This document shows, piece by piece, positions 18,092 through 26,342 of a stretch of 64,000 bases of DNA. The notes beneath the pieces were generated by a model. It saw only the letters and a list, made by a program, of their open reading frames with translations. It had not been told where the DNA came from and made no database searches. Positions within the stretch are counted from its first letter, which is position 1. Each line of letters starts with the position of its first letter. Made by a program: the position numbers and the translations under genes. This DNA comes from Cryobacterium tagatosivorans (lineage in GTDB: Bacteria; Actinomycetota; Actinomycetes; Actinomycetales; Microbacteriaceae): contig NZ_SOEZ01000078.1 of the NCBI RefSeq assembly GCF_004402215.1, positions 48,667 to 112,666 of the forward strand. The letters are read 5' to 3'.

Positions 18092-19492
18092 TCAGGGCGG
18101 GCCTTCGGCCGCCGGGAGCGCCACGAGCAGGTGTACGTCGACGGGTTCCGTTCGCCCCTTCACGGGGTGCCGCCCGAGCGGCGTGGTCTGGGCGCCGGCC
18201 AGGCCGGCCAGCGTTTCGCTGCTCACCACCGCGCCGCCGACCGGGGCGAGCGCCTCGAGGCGGGAGGCGACGTTCACCACGTCGCCGATCGCCGTGTAGG
18301 TTCGTCCGCCCGCGGTCCCGACGACGCCGACGGTCGCGATCCCGGTGTTGACGCCGGCGCGGAACCGAGGCCAGCCCGGGTGCGCCTGCGCGACGGACGC
18401 GGTCGCCGCCTGCAGCGCAAGCGCCGCGCCGGCTGCCCGCCGGGCGTGGTCGGGCTGGTCGCCGTGGGTGTTGAAGGTCACCATGATCGCATCGCCGATG
18501 ATCCGGTCGATGTGGCCGCCAAAGCGCTCCACGATCGGCGGGATGGCCACCGTGAAGTACTGGTTCAGCATCTCGGTGACCTGCGCCGGCGAGTGCTTCT
18601 CGGAGAACGTGGTGAAGCCCTGCAGGTCGGCGAAGACCACCGAAATGGGTCGATCGGACGAGGCCGTCTCCGCCCGGTAGAGCTCGGCCCAGCGCTCCTC
18701 GCGCCAGGACCGCTGCGCGGCGATCGCGATCACGACGAACGCGGCCAGCATGAGCAGATGCCATTCCCACCAGGAGGCATGCCAGTTCCGGCCCCAAATG
18801 AGCGCGATCTCCGCCTCGGCCAGCAGGGTGAAAGCCGCTGCCATGGCCAGGGTCAGCGTTGACCCCGCCGCACGAGGCAGGCGCAGGTAGTTGACGACCG
18901 CGAGGGCATACAGAGCGAAGCCCGACACGGCGAGCCAGGTCAGGGGGCCGGACGCGGTTTCCGCGACGGCCGGGCCCTGAGGACCGACGCCGGCGAGAGA
19001 GGCGACGCCCCAGAGGACCATGAGGGCGATCAGGCCCCAGAGCAGCCAGGGTGCCCTCCGCACAATCCTGCGGGCGCGATCATCGTTGAGGCGCAGGCTC
19101 GAGGCGGCGGCGAAAACGGCCGCAACCAGGAGGCCTGCGGGCGTGGCGAGGACGAAGCCGGGGTTGGGTGCGTCCAACAGGACCTTCGGGGTGGCGAGGG
19201 CGTGCAGGGCCAGGAAGCCGGCCGCGGCCAGGAAGGCGAGGGACACGAGCAGCAGCCGGGCGTCCCCGCGCAGCCGGGCGGCGGATCCGGTTGCGTAGGC
19301 CAGCACCGCGTTGATCCCGCCGATCCCGAGCACCAGCCAGAAGTGCGCCGGGTGGTGCTCCCAGGCGCCGTCCAGGTCGGGCCGGAAGACGAGCAGCGCC
19401 AGACCGCCGAGGGGTGCGAGCAGGAGAGCCGCCGTCGGGACGGCCAGCCGCAGGGTCGGTCTTGTTGACGGCGCGCTCGACGGCCCGGTCAT
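18092..19492 (-). CDS. Membrane class III adenylate/guanylate cyclase
   Basis: A 466-residue cyclase with six or seven membrane segments in residues 15-260 and a class III catalytic domain from about 280. The metal-binding aspartates are D289 (VVFADLQGFTTF) and D334 (IIGDAIMV). The transition-state pair is N407 and R411 in VVNVASR. The two substrate-selecting positions carry R330 in place of the usual lysine and T400 in place of aspartate. Threonine at the second site is typical of the IIIb subtype; arginine at the first is unusual and may alter base selectivity. It overlaps by four bases the flavoprotein gene upstream, so redox state and cyclic nucleotide production may be linked. Confidence 0.85.
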   Translation of the reverse strand: MTGPSSAPSTRPTLRLAVPTAALLLAPLGGLALLVFRPDLDGAWEHHPAHFWLVLGIGGINAVLAYATGSAARLRGDARLLLVSLAFLAAAGFLALHALATPKVLLDAPNPGFVLATPAGLLVAAVFAAASSLRLNDDRARRIVRRAPWLLWGLIALMVLWGVASLAGVGPQGPAVAETASGPLTWLAVSGFALYALAVVNYLRLPRAAGSTLTLAMAAAFTLLAEAEIALIWGRNWHASWWEWHLLMLAAFVVIAIAAQRSWREERWAELYRAETASSDRPISVVFADLQGFTTFSEKHSPAQVTEMLNQYFTVAIPPIVERFGGHIDRIIGDAIMVTFNTHGDQPDHARRAAGAALALQAATASVAQAHPGWPRFRAGVNTGIATVGVVGTAGGRTYTAIGDVVNVASRLEALAPVGGAVVSSETLAGLAGAQTTPLGRHPVKGRTEPVDVHLLVALPAAEGPP

Positions 19493-21210
19493 GCGCGTCG
19501 CGAGGCGTCCCCGGCGCCGGCCCGCGCCAGGTACTCGTGCACGGCGGACACGACGACCGATCCTTCGCCGACCGCGGACGCCACCCGTTTGACCGAGCCC
19601 CGGCGCACGTCGCCGACCGCGAACACGCCCGGCAGCGAGGACTCGAGGGCGCCGGGCGCCCGTTCGTGCGGCCAGGCCCGGCGGCCGCCCTCGGCCAGGA
19701 CGTCCTCGCCGGTGAGGATGTACCCCCAGCGGTCGCGCACGACGCCCTCCGGCAGCCATTCCGTGTGCGGCGCGGCGCCGATCAGCACGAAGAGTGCGTC
19801 GCTGGGCACGACGCGGTCGACGCCGGTCGCGCGGTCGCGCAGCACGAGGTGGTCGAGGCGGCCGGACGGGCCGCCGCCGACGACCTCCACATTCGTCTCC
19901 ACCCGGACGCCGGCGGCCTCGAGCTGGTCGATGAGGTACTGGGACATGCTCTCGGCCAGGGTCAGGCCTCGGACGAGCAGGGTGACCGACTTCGCGTAGC
20001 GGGCCAGGTGAAGCGCGGCCTGGCCGGCCGAGTTGCCTCCGCCGACGACGTGCACGGTCTTCCCGGCCTGCGCCCGGGCCTCGACCGCCGACGCCCCATA
20101 GAAGACCGAAACGCCGACGTGCTCGGCCAGCTCGGGCACCGCCAGCCGGCGGTACGACACCCCGGCGGCGATCACGACCGAGCGCGCGCGAAGGACCTCC
20201 CCGGGGGCGACCGTGACCCGGAATCCGCCGTCGTCGGCGTGGAGGCCGACGACGTCTCGCGAGTGGGCGAAACCGGCGCCGAAGACCCACGCCTGCTGGT
20301 AGGCGCGCGCGGCCAGCTCCGAGCCCGAGATGCCGCGGGCGAAGCCGAGGTAGTTGCGAATGAGCGAGCTGGACCCGGCCTGCCCGCCGATCGATTCGCG
20401 TTCAATCACGAAGGTGCGCAGTCCCTCGGATGCCGCGTAGACGGCCGCCGACAGTCCGGCCGGCCCGGCGCCGACGATCACGACGTCGACCTCGCCTGCC
20501 TCCGGCAGCTCGGTGGTCAGCCCGTAGGCCTGCGCCAGCTCGGCGTAGCTCGGGTCGCTCAGGATCCGGCCGTCGAGAAGGCGCACCAGGGGGACTCCGG
20601 CGTACCGCACTCGCGACTGGGCCAGCATCCGCTTGCCTTCGTCGGAGTCGGGGGCCGCGTAGGCGTGCGGGACGCCTCCGCGAGCGAGGACGCTGCGCAG
20701 GTCATGGACGCGCGGTTGCGCGTCGTCTCCGATCACGGTGACTTCGCGGGGCCGCAGGCCGATCGCCCGCTCCCACTCGAGGAGGAACTCGGTGACGGTG
20801 CGGTGGAAGTATTCGTCGGGCGACTGCCACGGCCTGATGACGTAGTAGTCGATCTGGCCCGTCGCCATGAGTTGGAGCACACTCTCGGTCGTTGCCCGAT
20901 CCGCCCAGGCGCCCCAGTTGATCAGGAGCCCGCGGCGGATGTCCGGGAACAGACGTCGAGCCTCGGCGAAAACCGTCTCGCCGCCGGGCAGGAGCTTCGC
21001 GTCGTCCGCCAGCAGCAGCGCCACCTGCTCGCCGCGGTTCGCGGCCTCGCGCAACACCTCGCTCGCCCGGGCGGCGGTGTCAGACTCCATGACCTGGTAG
21101 TCGGCGGAGTAGCGGCGCTCCAGCTCCTCACGCACGCTTGCCCGTGCACCGGCCTCCCCGATCGACAACAGGATGATGGGCCGCTTCTGTGACCGGGTGC
21201 CCGCAACCAT
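19489..21210 (-). CDS. Pseudo-receiver fused to thioredoxin-reductase-like FAD oxidoreductase
   Basis: A 573-residue fusion of the type annotated as fused response regulator/thioredoxin-disulfide reductase. Residues 1-150 resemble a receiver domain but keep only part of the acidic pocket. Residues 155-240 look like a small thioredoxin or glutaredoxin-like domain without a CxxC pair. Residues 245-570 are a two-dinucleotide-domain flavoprotein: FAD motif VIVGAGPAGLSAAVYAAS, NADPH motif VVGGGNSAGQAALHLA and GVFAVGDVR. The redox-active CxxC of true thioredoxin reductase is missing; the chain has no obvious disulfide centre, so the acceptor is unknown. GGAGGA lies six bases before the ATG. It is first in a two-gene unit with the cyclase. 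Confidence 0.82.
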   Translation of the reverse strand: MVAGTRSQKRPIILLSIGEAGARASVREELERRYSADYQVMESDTAARASEVLREAANRGEQVALLLADDAKLLPGGETVFAEARRLFPDIRRGLLINWGAWADRATTESVLQLMATGQIDYYVIRPWQSPDEYFHRTVTEFLLEWERAIGLRPREVTVIGDDAQPRVHDLRSVLARGGVPHAYAAPDSDEGKRMLAQSRVRYAGVPLVRLLDGRILSDPSYAELAQAYGLTTELPEAGEVDVVIVGAGPAGLSAAVYAASEGLRTFVIERESIGGQAGSSSLIRNYLGFARGISGSELAARAYQQAWVFGAGFAHSRDVVGLHADDGGFRVTVAPGEVLRARSVVIAAGVSYRRLAVPELAEHVGVSVFYGASAVEARAQAGKTVHVVGGGNSAGQAALHLARYAKSVTLLVRGLTLAESMSQYLIDQLEAAGVRVETNVEVVGGGPSGRLDHLVLRDRATGVDRVVPSDALFVLIGAAPHTEWLPEGVVRDRWGYILTGEDVLAEGGRRAWPHERAPGALESSLPGVFAVGDVRRGSVKRVASAVGEGSVVVSAVHEYLARAGAGDASRRA

Positions 21211-21298
21211 TTCCGCTCCTCCACCCCTGGCTGAGCCGACCGGACGGGCCGGCGGAGCCGAGTGTACTCTCGGCCATTCGCCCCGGCCACCGCGAGGC

Positions 21299-22774
21299 TC
21301 AGCGGGCGGTGCCGGCGGCCGCCTCGACGAGGCTCCGGATCGCGGCCAGGGGGATCGGCAGCCACGCGGGCCGGTTGCGGGTCTCGTACACCGTCTCGTA
21401 GACGGCCTTGTCCAGCTCGAACGCGTCGAGGAGGGCTCCGTCGTCCCGCACATCCCGCCCGGAACGTGCCGCGTAGCCCTCGAGGAACGCCCGGCGGCAG
21501 GCCGCGGCCCACTCCGCGGCCCGGGCGGGATCGCGTTCCGGGTGCGCCATGCCGATGGTGCCCGCCGAGTAGGAGAAGGATCGGAGCATGCCCGCGACAT
21601 CGCGCAGGGCGACATCCGGCTGGTCGCGTTCGTGCATGGGCCGCAGGGGCTCACCCTCGAAGTCCACCAGGACCCAGCCCCGACCTGGGGCGTGCAGGAC
21701 CTGGCCGAGGTGATAATCGCCGTGGATGCGCTGGAGCCTGGGCCAGGGAGCCGACCGCACCCGGCCGAAGACGGCCTCGATCGCCGGGCGGTAAGCGCCG
21801 AGGGCCGGCACCTCCTGGGCGGCCGCGCGCAGGCGCTCGCACATGCCCTCGAACACGCCACCGATGAACTCGGGCGTGGCCTCGCGGGTCGGCATGGCGC
21901 GGGCGAGGTCCGCGTGCACGGAGGCCGTCGCCTCGCCCAGCGTGCGCGCCTCGGCGCTGAAATCGTCGCCGGCCTCGGCGGCGGCGAGCGCCACCCGCCA
22001 GGCATCCTCGACGCCCGGCAGGAACTCCTGGGCGAACGCCAGGTGGCCACGAGCGCGCCCGTCGGGCTGACCGGGATCATCCCACTCGCCCAGCAGGCAG
22101 CCCAGCGGGGCCGGCACGAACCGGGAACCCGCCGCTGCCAGGGCGGGCTGCAGGACGACATCCGGATTCTCGCCGTGGTGGACGGCCCGGAACACCTTGC
22201 AGATGATCGGACGGGAGGGAATCCCGTGGGCGTCGGCGGTGTCGACGATGATCGAGGTGTTGGACTGCTCGCCGCTGACCACCCGGCTGGCCACGACGGT
22301 CGCCGCGTCCGCGGCCGCCGTGCCCGCCGGCAGCGTCTCGCCGTGGGCGGAAGCGTCGTGATCCAGAGCGGCGGGGGAGGATGCCCGCCCCAGGATGAAG
22401 CTCAGCAGTGCCGGCGCATAGCCCGGGTCCTGCGGGGCGTCGTAGACGAACACGCCCCCGGCGCCCCTGCCCACGAGGGCCGGTTCGCCCTGCGCCAGGG
22501 CCGTCACGCGCTCGGTGAGCGGCAGCTGGAATAGCGGCAGCTCCGGGCTCGCCGTGTCGAGCACCAGGTGGGTGCGGATGCTCACCCCGGGTTCGGTCGT
22601 CGGCAGGGTCCAGTCGCCGATGCTCCGCAGGGCGGGGAGGCGCCCCGTCCCCCCGTACCAGCGCTGCCGCGCGACCCACCGGTTGACGTACTCCGGGAGC
22701 GCCGTGCCGCGGTCGGCGCCCGGACGTGCGAGCGCCGCAACGTCTCGGTCCGGATCGGACCTGTGCTCACCCAT
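21299..22774 (-). CDS. mak: Maltokinase-like phosphotransferase
   Basis: A 491-residue kinase of the aminoglycoside-phosphotransferase fold with the N-terminal cap domain seen in actinobacterial maltokinases, which make maltose 1-phosphate for GlgE glucan synthesis. The opening YVNRWVARQRWYGGTGR matches the cap. The catalytic loop is RIHGDYHLGQVLHA and the metal motif is VLVDFEGEPLRPMHER, followed by DVAGMLRSFSYSAG. The start at 22774 is the first ATG consistent with the family; the ribosome site is weak. No glgE, treS or glgB gene is nearby, so it is an orphan here. The family match is good; the substrate is inferred. Confidence 0.75.
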   Translation of the reverse strand: MGEHRSDPDRDVAALARPGADRGTALPEYVNRWVARQRWYGGTGRLPALRSIGDWTLPTTEPGVSIRTHLVLDTASPELPLFQLPLTERVTALAQGEPALVGRGAGGVFVYDAPQDPGYAPALLSFILGRASSPAALDHDASAHGETLPAGTAAADAATVVASRVVSGEQSNTSIIVDTADAHGIPSRPIICKVFRAVHHGENPDVVLQPALAAAGSRFVPAPLGCLLGEWDDPGQPDGRARGHLAFAQEFLPGVEDAWRVALAAAEAGDDFSAEARTLGEATASVHADLARAMPTREATPEFIGGVFEGMCERLRAAAQEVPALGAYRPAIEAVFGRVRSAPWPRLQRIHGDYHLGQVLHAPGRGWVLVDFEGEPLRPMHERDQPDVALRDVAGMLRSFSYSAGTIGMAHPERDPARAAEWAAACRRAFLEGYAARSGRDVRDDGALLDAFELDKAVYETVYETRNRPAWLPIPLAAIRSLVEAAAGTAR

Positions 22775-22895
22775 ATGGTCACAGTACGCTGGCGCGCCGG
22801 AGCCTGTGACCTGTTCGCCGACGGCGTGACGCCCGCGGCATGGTGCCGCCTCGTGTGGAGGTAGTCGCGGGACCATCGGACCTCGCAGGCGGGGC

Positions 22896-23735
22896 CTAGA
22901 ATCGCGCCAGGAGCTCGGACTTCTTGGTCTCGAACTCGACCTCGGTCACCACTCCCGCATCGCGGAGCTGCCCGAGCTGGAGCAGGTGGCCCGCAGCCGC
23001 GGACCCGAGCGCCGGGTCGCCCCGGTGCGGAGCGTCCAGGGCCAGCCGCGGCTCCGGTCCGGCGGGGAAGGCAGGGCCGGCGGCGGACGGGGAGGCTGCC
23101 GGAGCGTGGCCGCCCGACTGGGACATCCGGTCGATCCAGGCCAGCGCGATGGCGGAGAGGATGAAGACCATGTGGATGATGACCTGCCAGAGCACCCCGT
23201 CCCAGGTGTAGGCCTCGCCCGTGACGCTCTCAGCGCCGGCGCTGGGCGTCGCACCGCGGGCGGCCAGGTCGCCGACTTCGATGAACGTCTTGAGCAGGTG
23301 GATCGACGAGATGCCGACGATGGCCATCGCGAGTTTGACCTTGAGCACGTTGGCGTTGACGTGGGAGAGCCATTCCGGCTGGTCGGGGTGTCCGTCGATG
23401 CGGATTCTGGACACGAACGTCTCATAGCCGCCGATGATGACCATGATCAGGAGGTTCGCGATCATGACGACATCGATCAGGCCGAGGACCGCGAGCATGA
23501 TCTTGGCTTCGTCAATCTCGATGCCATGCGACCCGGGGTTCAGGAGGGAGTCCACCACGCCGGAGCCGAGGTGGAACAGTTCGACCATGAAGACGACGAC
23601 ATAGATGATCTGCGCGAGGATCAGGCCGATGTAGAGCGGTGCCTGCAGCCAGCGGCTGAAGAAGATCATGAATCCGACGCCCTGCACCCAACTGGATTGC
23701 TCACGGAAAAGGCGCGGTTTGGCTGTTGGAGTCAC
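22896..23735 (-). CDS. YqhA/UPF0114-like membrane protein with a C-terminal SHOCT domain
   Basis: A 279-residue protein with four membrane segments (about 24-52, 80-105, 128-150 and 182-205) resembling the YqhA (UPF0114) family. It is followed by an Ala/Pro-rich linker and a short C-terminal helical segment, LLQLGQLRDAGVVTEVEFETKKSELL, which fits the SHOCT domain, an oligomerisation module usually at protein ends. The start is GTG at 23735 without a clear ribosome site. The biochemical role of YqhA is not established. It stands alone; the nearest gene on the same strand is maltokinase, about 120 bases away. Confidence 0.65.
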   Translation of the reverse strand: MTPTAKPRLFREQSSWVQGVGFMIFFSRWLQAPLYIGLILAQIIYVVVFMVELFHLGSGVVDSLLNPGSHGIEIDEAKIMLAVLGLIDVVMIANLLIMVIIGGYETFVSRIRIDGHPDQPEWLSHVNANVLKVKLAMAIVGISSIHLLKTFIEVGDLAARGATPSAGAESVTGEAYTWDGVLWQVIIHMVFILSAIALAWIDRMSQSGGHAPAASPSAAGPAFPAGPEPRLALDAPHRGDPALGSAAAGHLLQLGQLRDAGVVTEVEFETKKSELLARF

Positions 23736-23988
23736 CGTACGAGTTTAGGGCAGTCCCGGATGGGAGCCCGCTGTGACCGGAGTCATCCGGGGACTCGCAC
23801 GAGCGCCGCCGAAGGTGACGGTGAGGTCATGCCCGCATCCCTCCCGGTGCCCGTCGGGATCGATTGTAGAACGAGTGCGGTCGACCCCCTTGACCGAATC
23901 TGCCGTCCGGATGATGCTGGACTGCCGATGGCGAGTTCGCCGTCGGCCGCTTGCGGGTGGATGAGGCTTCCAGTTTGGGGGTAGTCGG

Positions 23989-26334
23989 GTGATGTCGAGA
24001 CGGTCACGAAATTCGATGTTCCACGAGCACCGCACTCCCGGCGGGGTGCTCGGCGGATTCCTCGGGCTCGTGATCGTGAGCGCCATGGCGGGCGTGCTCG
24101 TCACCGCGGGCATCGCCCCGGTCCTCGCCGTGACGGGGATGGCCGCGACGAACACGATCAATGTGTTCGAGAACCTGCCCGACTACGTGGCCATCGACCA
24201 GCTCGCCCAGAAGAGCAACATCTACGCCACCGAAGCCAACGGGCGCCACGTGCTCCTTGCCTCGTTCTACGACCAGAACCGCGTCGAGATCCCGTTCGAC
24301 TCGATGAGCCAGTACGCGAAGGATGCCGCCGTCGCCGGCGAAGACCCCCGCTTCTACGAGCACAACGGCGTCGATCTGCAGGGCACCGTGCGGGCGACCG
24401 TGAAGACCGCCGCCGGCGGACAGACCCAGGGCGGCTCCTCGATCACCCAGCAGTATGTGAAGAACGTCCTGGTGCAGAAGTGCGAGGCCATTGCCGACAC
24501 CAGGAAACACGACGCCTGCTACTTCGCCGCGACCGAGACCACCCCTGAGCGCAAGCTCAAGGAGATGCGGCTGGCGATCGGAGTGGAGAAGCGGTACTCC
24601 AAGGACGAGATCCTCCGGCAGTACCTCAACATCACCGGCTTCGGCGGAACGGTGTACGGCATCGAGGCCGCCGCCAACTACTACTACGGCACGACCGCGG
24701 CGAAGGTGACCCTGCCGCAGGCCGCCAGCCTCGTGGCGATCGTGAACAACCCGGTCAAGTTCCAGCTGGACTACCCGAACAGCGAAAGCAACGGCGCGGC
24801 GAACGGGTATGCGGCCAACCGGGAACGCCGGGACTACATCCTCAGGGAGATGTACAAGCAGGACAAGATCACCAGGGCGGCCTACAAGGCGGCGGTCGCC
24901 ACGCCGGTGGAGCCGAAGATCACGGAGCCGAGCACGGGCTGCCAGAGCGCCGGTTCCAGCGCCTACTTCTGCGACTACGTCACGAAGAAGCTGCTCAACG
25001 ATCCCGTCTTCGGCAAAGACGCGGACGAGCGCAGGCTCAACTTCCGCCGGGGCGGCTACAACGTGTACACGACCCTCGACCTCGACCTGCAGCGTGCCGC
25101 GATCGCCACGATGAACAAGAACATCCCGAAGGTTTTCGCCGGCGGCGATGTCGGCGGCGTCATTTCCAGCGTCCAGGTCGGCACTGGCCGGGTGCTCGCG
25201 ATGGTGCAGAACAAGGACTACAGCCAAGACCCGGCCGTGCAGGCGAAGGGCCGCAACTACACCGGCATCAACTACAACACGGACTACGACGAAGGCGGCT
25301 CGAGCGGGTTCCAGCCCGGGTCCACCTACAAGGTCTTCACCCTCGCCGAGTGGCTCAAGGAGGGGCACACCCTCAACGAACGGTCCGACACCCGCCGCAA
25401 GTCGAACTGGGGAACGTTCCGGGACAGCTGCCTCGGGCCGCAGAACTACGACGCCCAGGGGTTCAACCCGCGAAACGACCAGAACGAGTCCGGCTCGAAC
25501 TACAGCGCACTGCAGGCGACCGTGGGATCCATCAACACGGGCTTCATCGGGATGGCGAAGAAACTCGACCTCTGCGGCATCCGCAAGACGGCCGAGTCGT
25601 TCGGAGTGCACCGGGCCGACCGGAGGGCGCTCGCCCAGGGGGCCAGCTCGGTGATCGGGACGAATGAGATCGCACCGCTGACCATGGCCGTCGCCTTCGC
25701 CGGGATCGCGAACAAGGGCGTGACCTGCTCACCGGTCGCGATCGACCGGGTGGTCGGGGCCGACGGCACCGAGTTGCCGGTGCCGAAGACCGCGTGCAAG
25801 CGCTCCCTGGACCCGAAGCTCGTCGCCGGCATGTACTACGCCATGCAGCGGGTCATGACCAACGGCACGGCCCAGCAGTCCTACGCCGACACGTCGCCGC
25901 GGGTGCCGATGATCGGCAAGACCGGGACGACCGACGGCGCCAAGGACACCTGGATGAGCGGGGCGAGCACCAAGGTGGCCACGGTCGTCGGGGTGGTCGC
26001 CGTGACCGGCACGCTCAACCAGCGGCACTTCTCCTTCGCTAGCGGCTACGCCGCCACCGCCCGCCACCGCATGTGGCCGGCAGTGATGTCGGTCGCGAAC
26101 GCGAAGTACGGGGGCGGTTCCTTCCCGGAGGCCTCCGGCTCGGTCATCGGCAAGGTGGAGGCGCCCAAGCCGAAACCGACCCCGAAGCCGGCGACCCCGA
26201 AGCCGGATGCGACGCCCACGAAGCCGGAGCCCGCCAAGCCGCCGGGCGAGAAGCCGACACCCGGCAAGGAAGGGCGGGACAATCCGGGCAAGGACAAGAA
26301 CGGCGGGGGCGGCAAGGGCGGAAAGGGCGGGTAG
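23989..26334 (+). CDS. Class A (bifunctional) penicillin-binding protein
   Basis: A 781-residue cell-wall synthase that polymerises and cross-links peptidoglycan. A single membrane anchor (about 20-48) precedes the GT51 glycosyltransferase domain with the catalytic glutamate in AVAGEDPRFYEHNGVD and GGSSITQQYVKN. The transpeptidase domain follows, with the nucleophile in QPGSTYKVF, the second motif near SINTGF and the KTG motif in GKTGTTDG. The last 70 residues are a Pro/Lys/Thr- then Gly/Lys-rich tail common in actinobacterial PBPs. The start may be GTG 23989 or ATG 23992; a G-rich ribosome site lies upstream. The 253-bp gap to its left shows no other gene. Confidence 0.93.
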   Translation: MMSRRSRNSMFHEHRTPGGVLGGFLGLVIVSAMAGVLVTAGIAPVLAVTGMAATNTINVFENLPDYVAIDQLAQKSNIYATEANGRHVLLASFYDQNRVEIPFDSMSQYAKDAAVAGEDPRFYEHNGVDLQGTVRATVKTAAGGQTQGGSSITQQYVKNVLVQKCEAIADTRKHDACYFAATETTPERKLKEMRLAIGVEKRYSKDEILRQYLNITGFGGTVYGIEAAANYYYGTTAAKVTLPQAASLVAIVNNPVKFQLDYPNSESNGAANGYAANRERRDYILREMYKQDKITRAAYKAAVATPVEPKITEPSTGCQSAGSSAYFCDYVTKKLLNDPVFGKDADERRLNFRRGGYNVYTTLDLDLQRAAIATMNKNIPKVFAGGDVGGVISSVQVGTGRVLAMVQNKDYSQDPAVQAKGRNYTGINYNTDYDEGGSSGFQPGSTYKVFTLAEWLKEGHTLNERSDTRRKSNWGTFRDSCLGPQNYDAQGFNPRNDQNESGSNYSALQATVGSINTGFIGMAKKLDLCGIRKTAESFGVHRADRRALAQGASSVIGTNEIAPLTMAVAFAGIANKGVTCSPVAIDRVVGADGTELPVPKTACKRSLDPKLVAGMYYAMQRVMTNGTAQQSYADTSPRVPMIGKTGTTDGAKDTWMSGASTKVATVVGVVAVTGTLNQRHFSFASGYAATARHRMWPAVMSVANAKYGGGSFPEASGSVIGKVEAPKPKPTPKPATPKPDATPTKPEPAKPPGEKPTPGKEGRDNPGKDKNGGGGKGGKGG

Positions 26335-26342
26335 GCGTCGGC

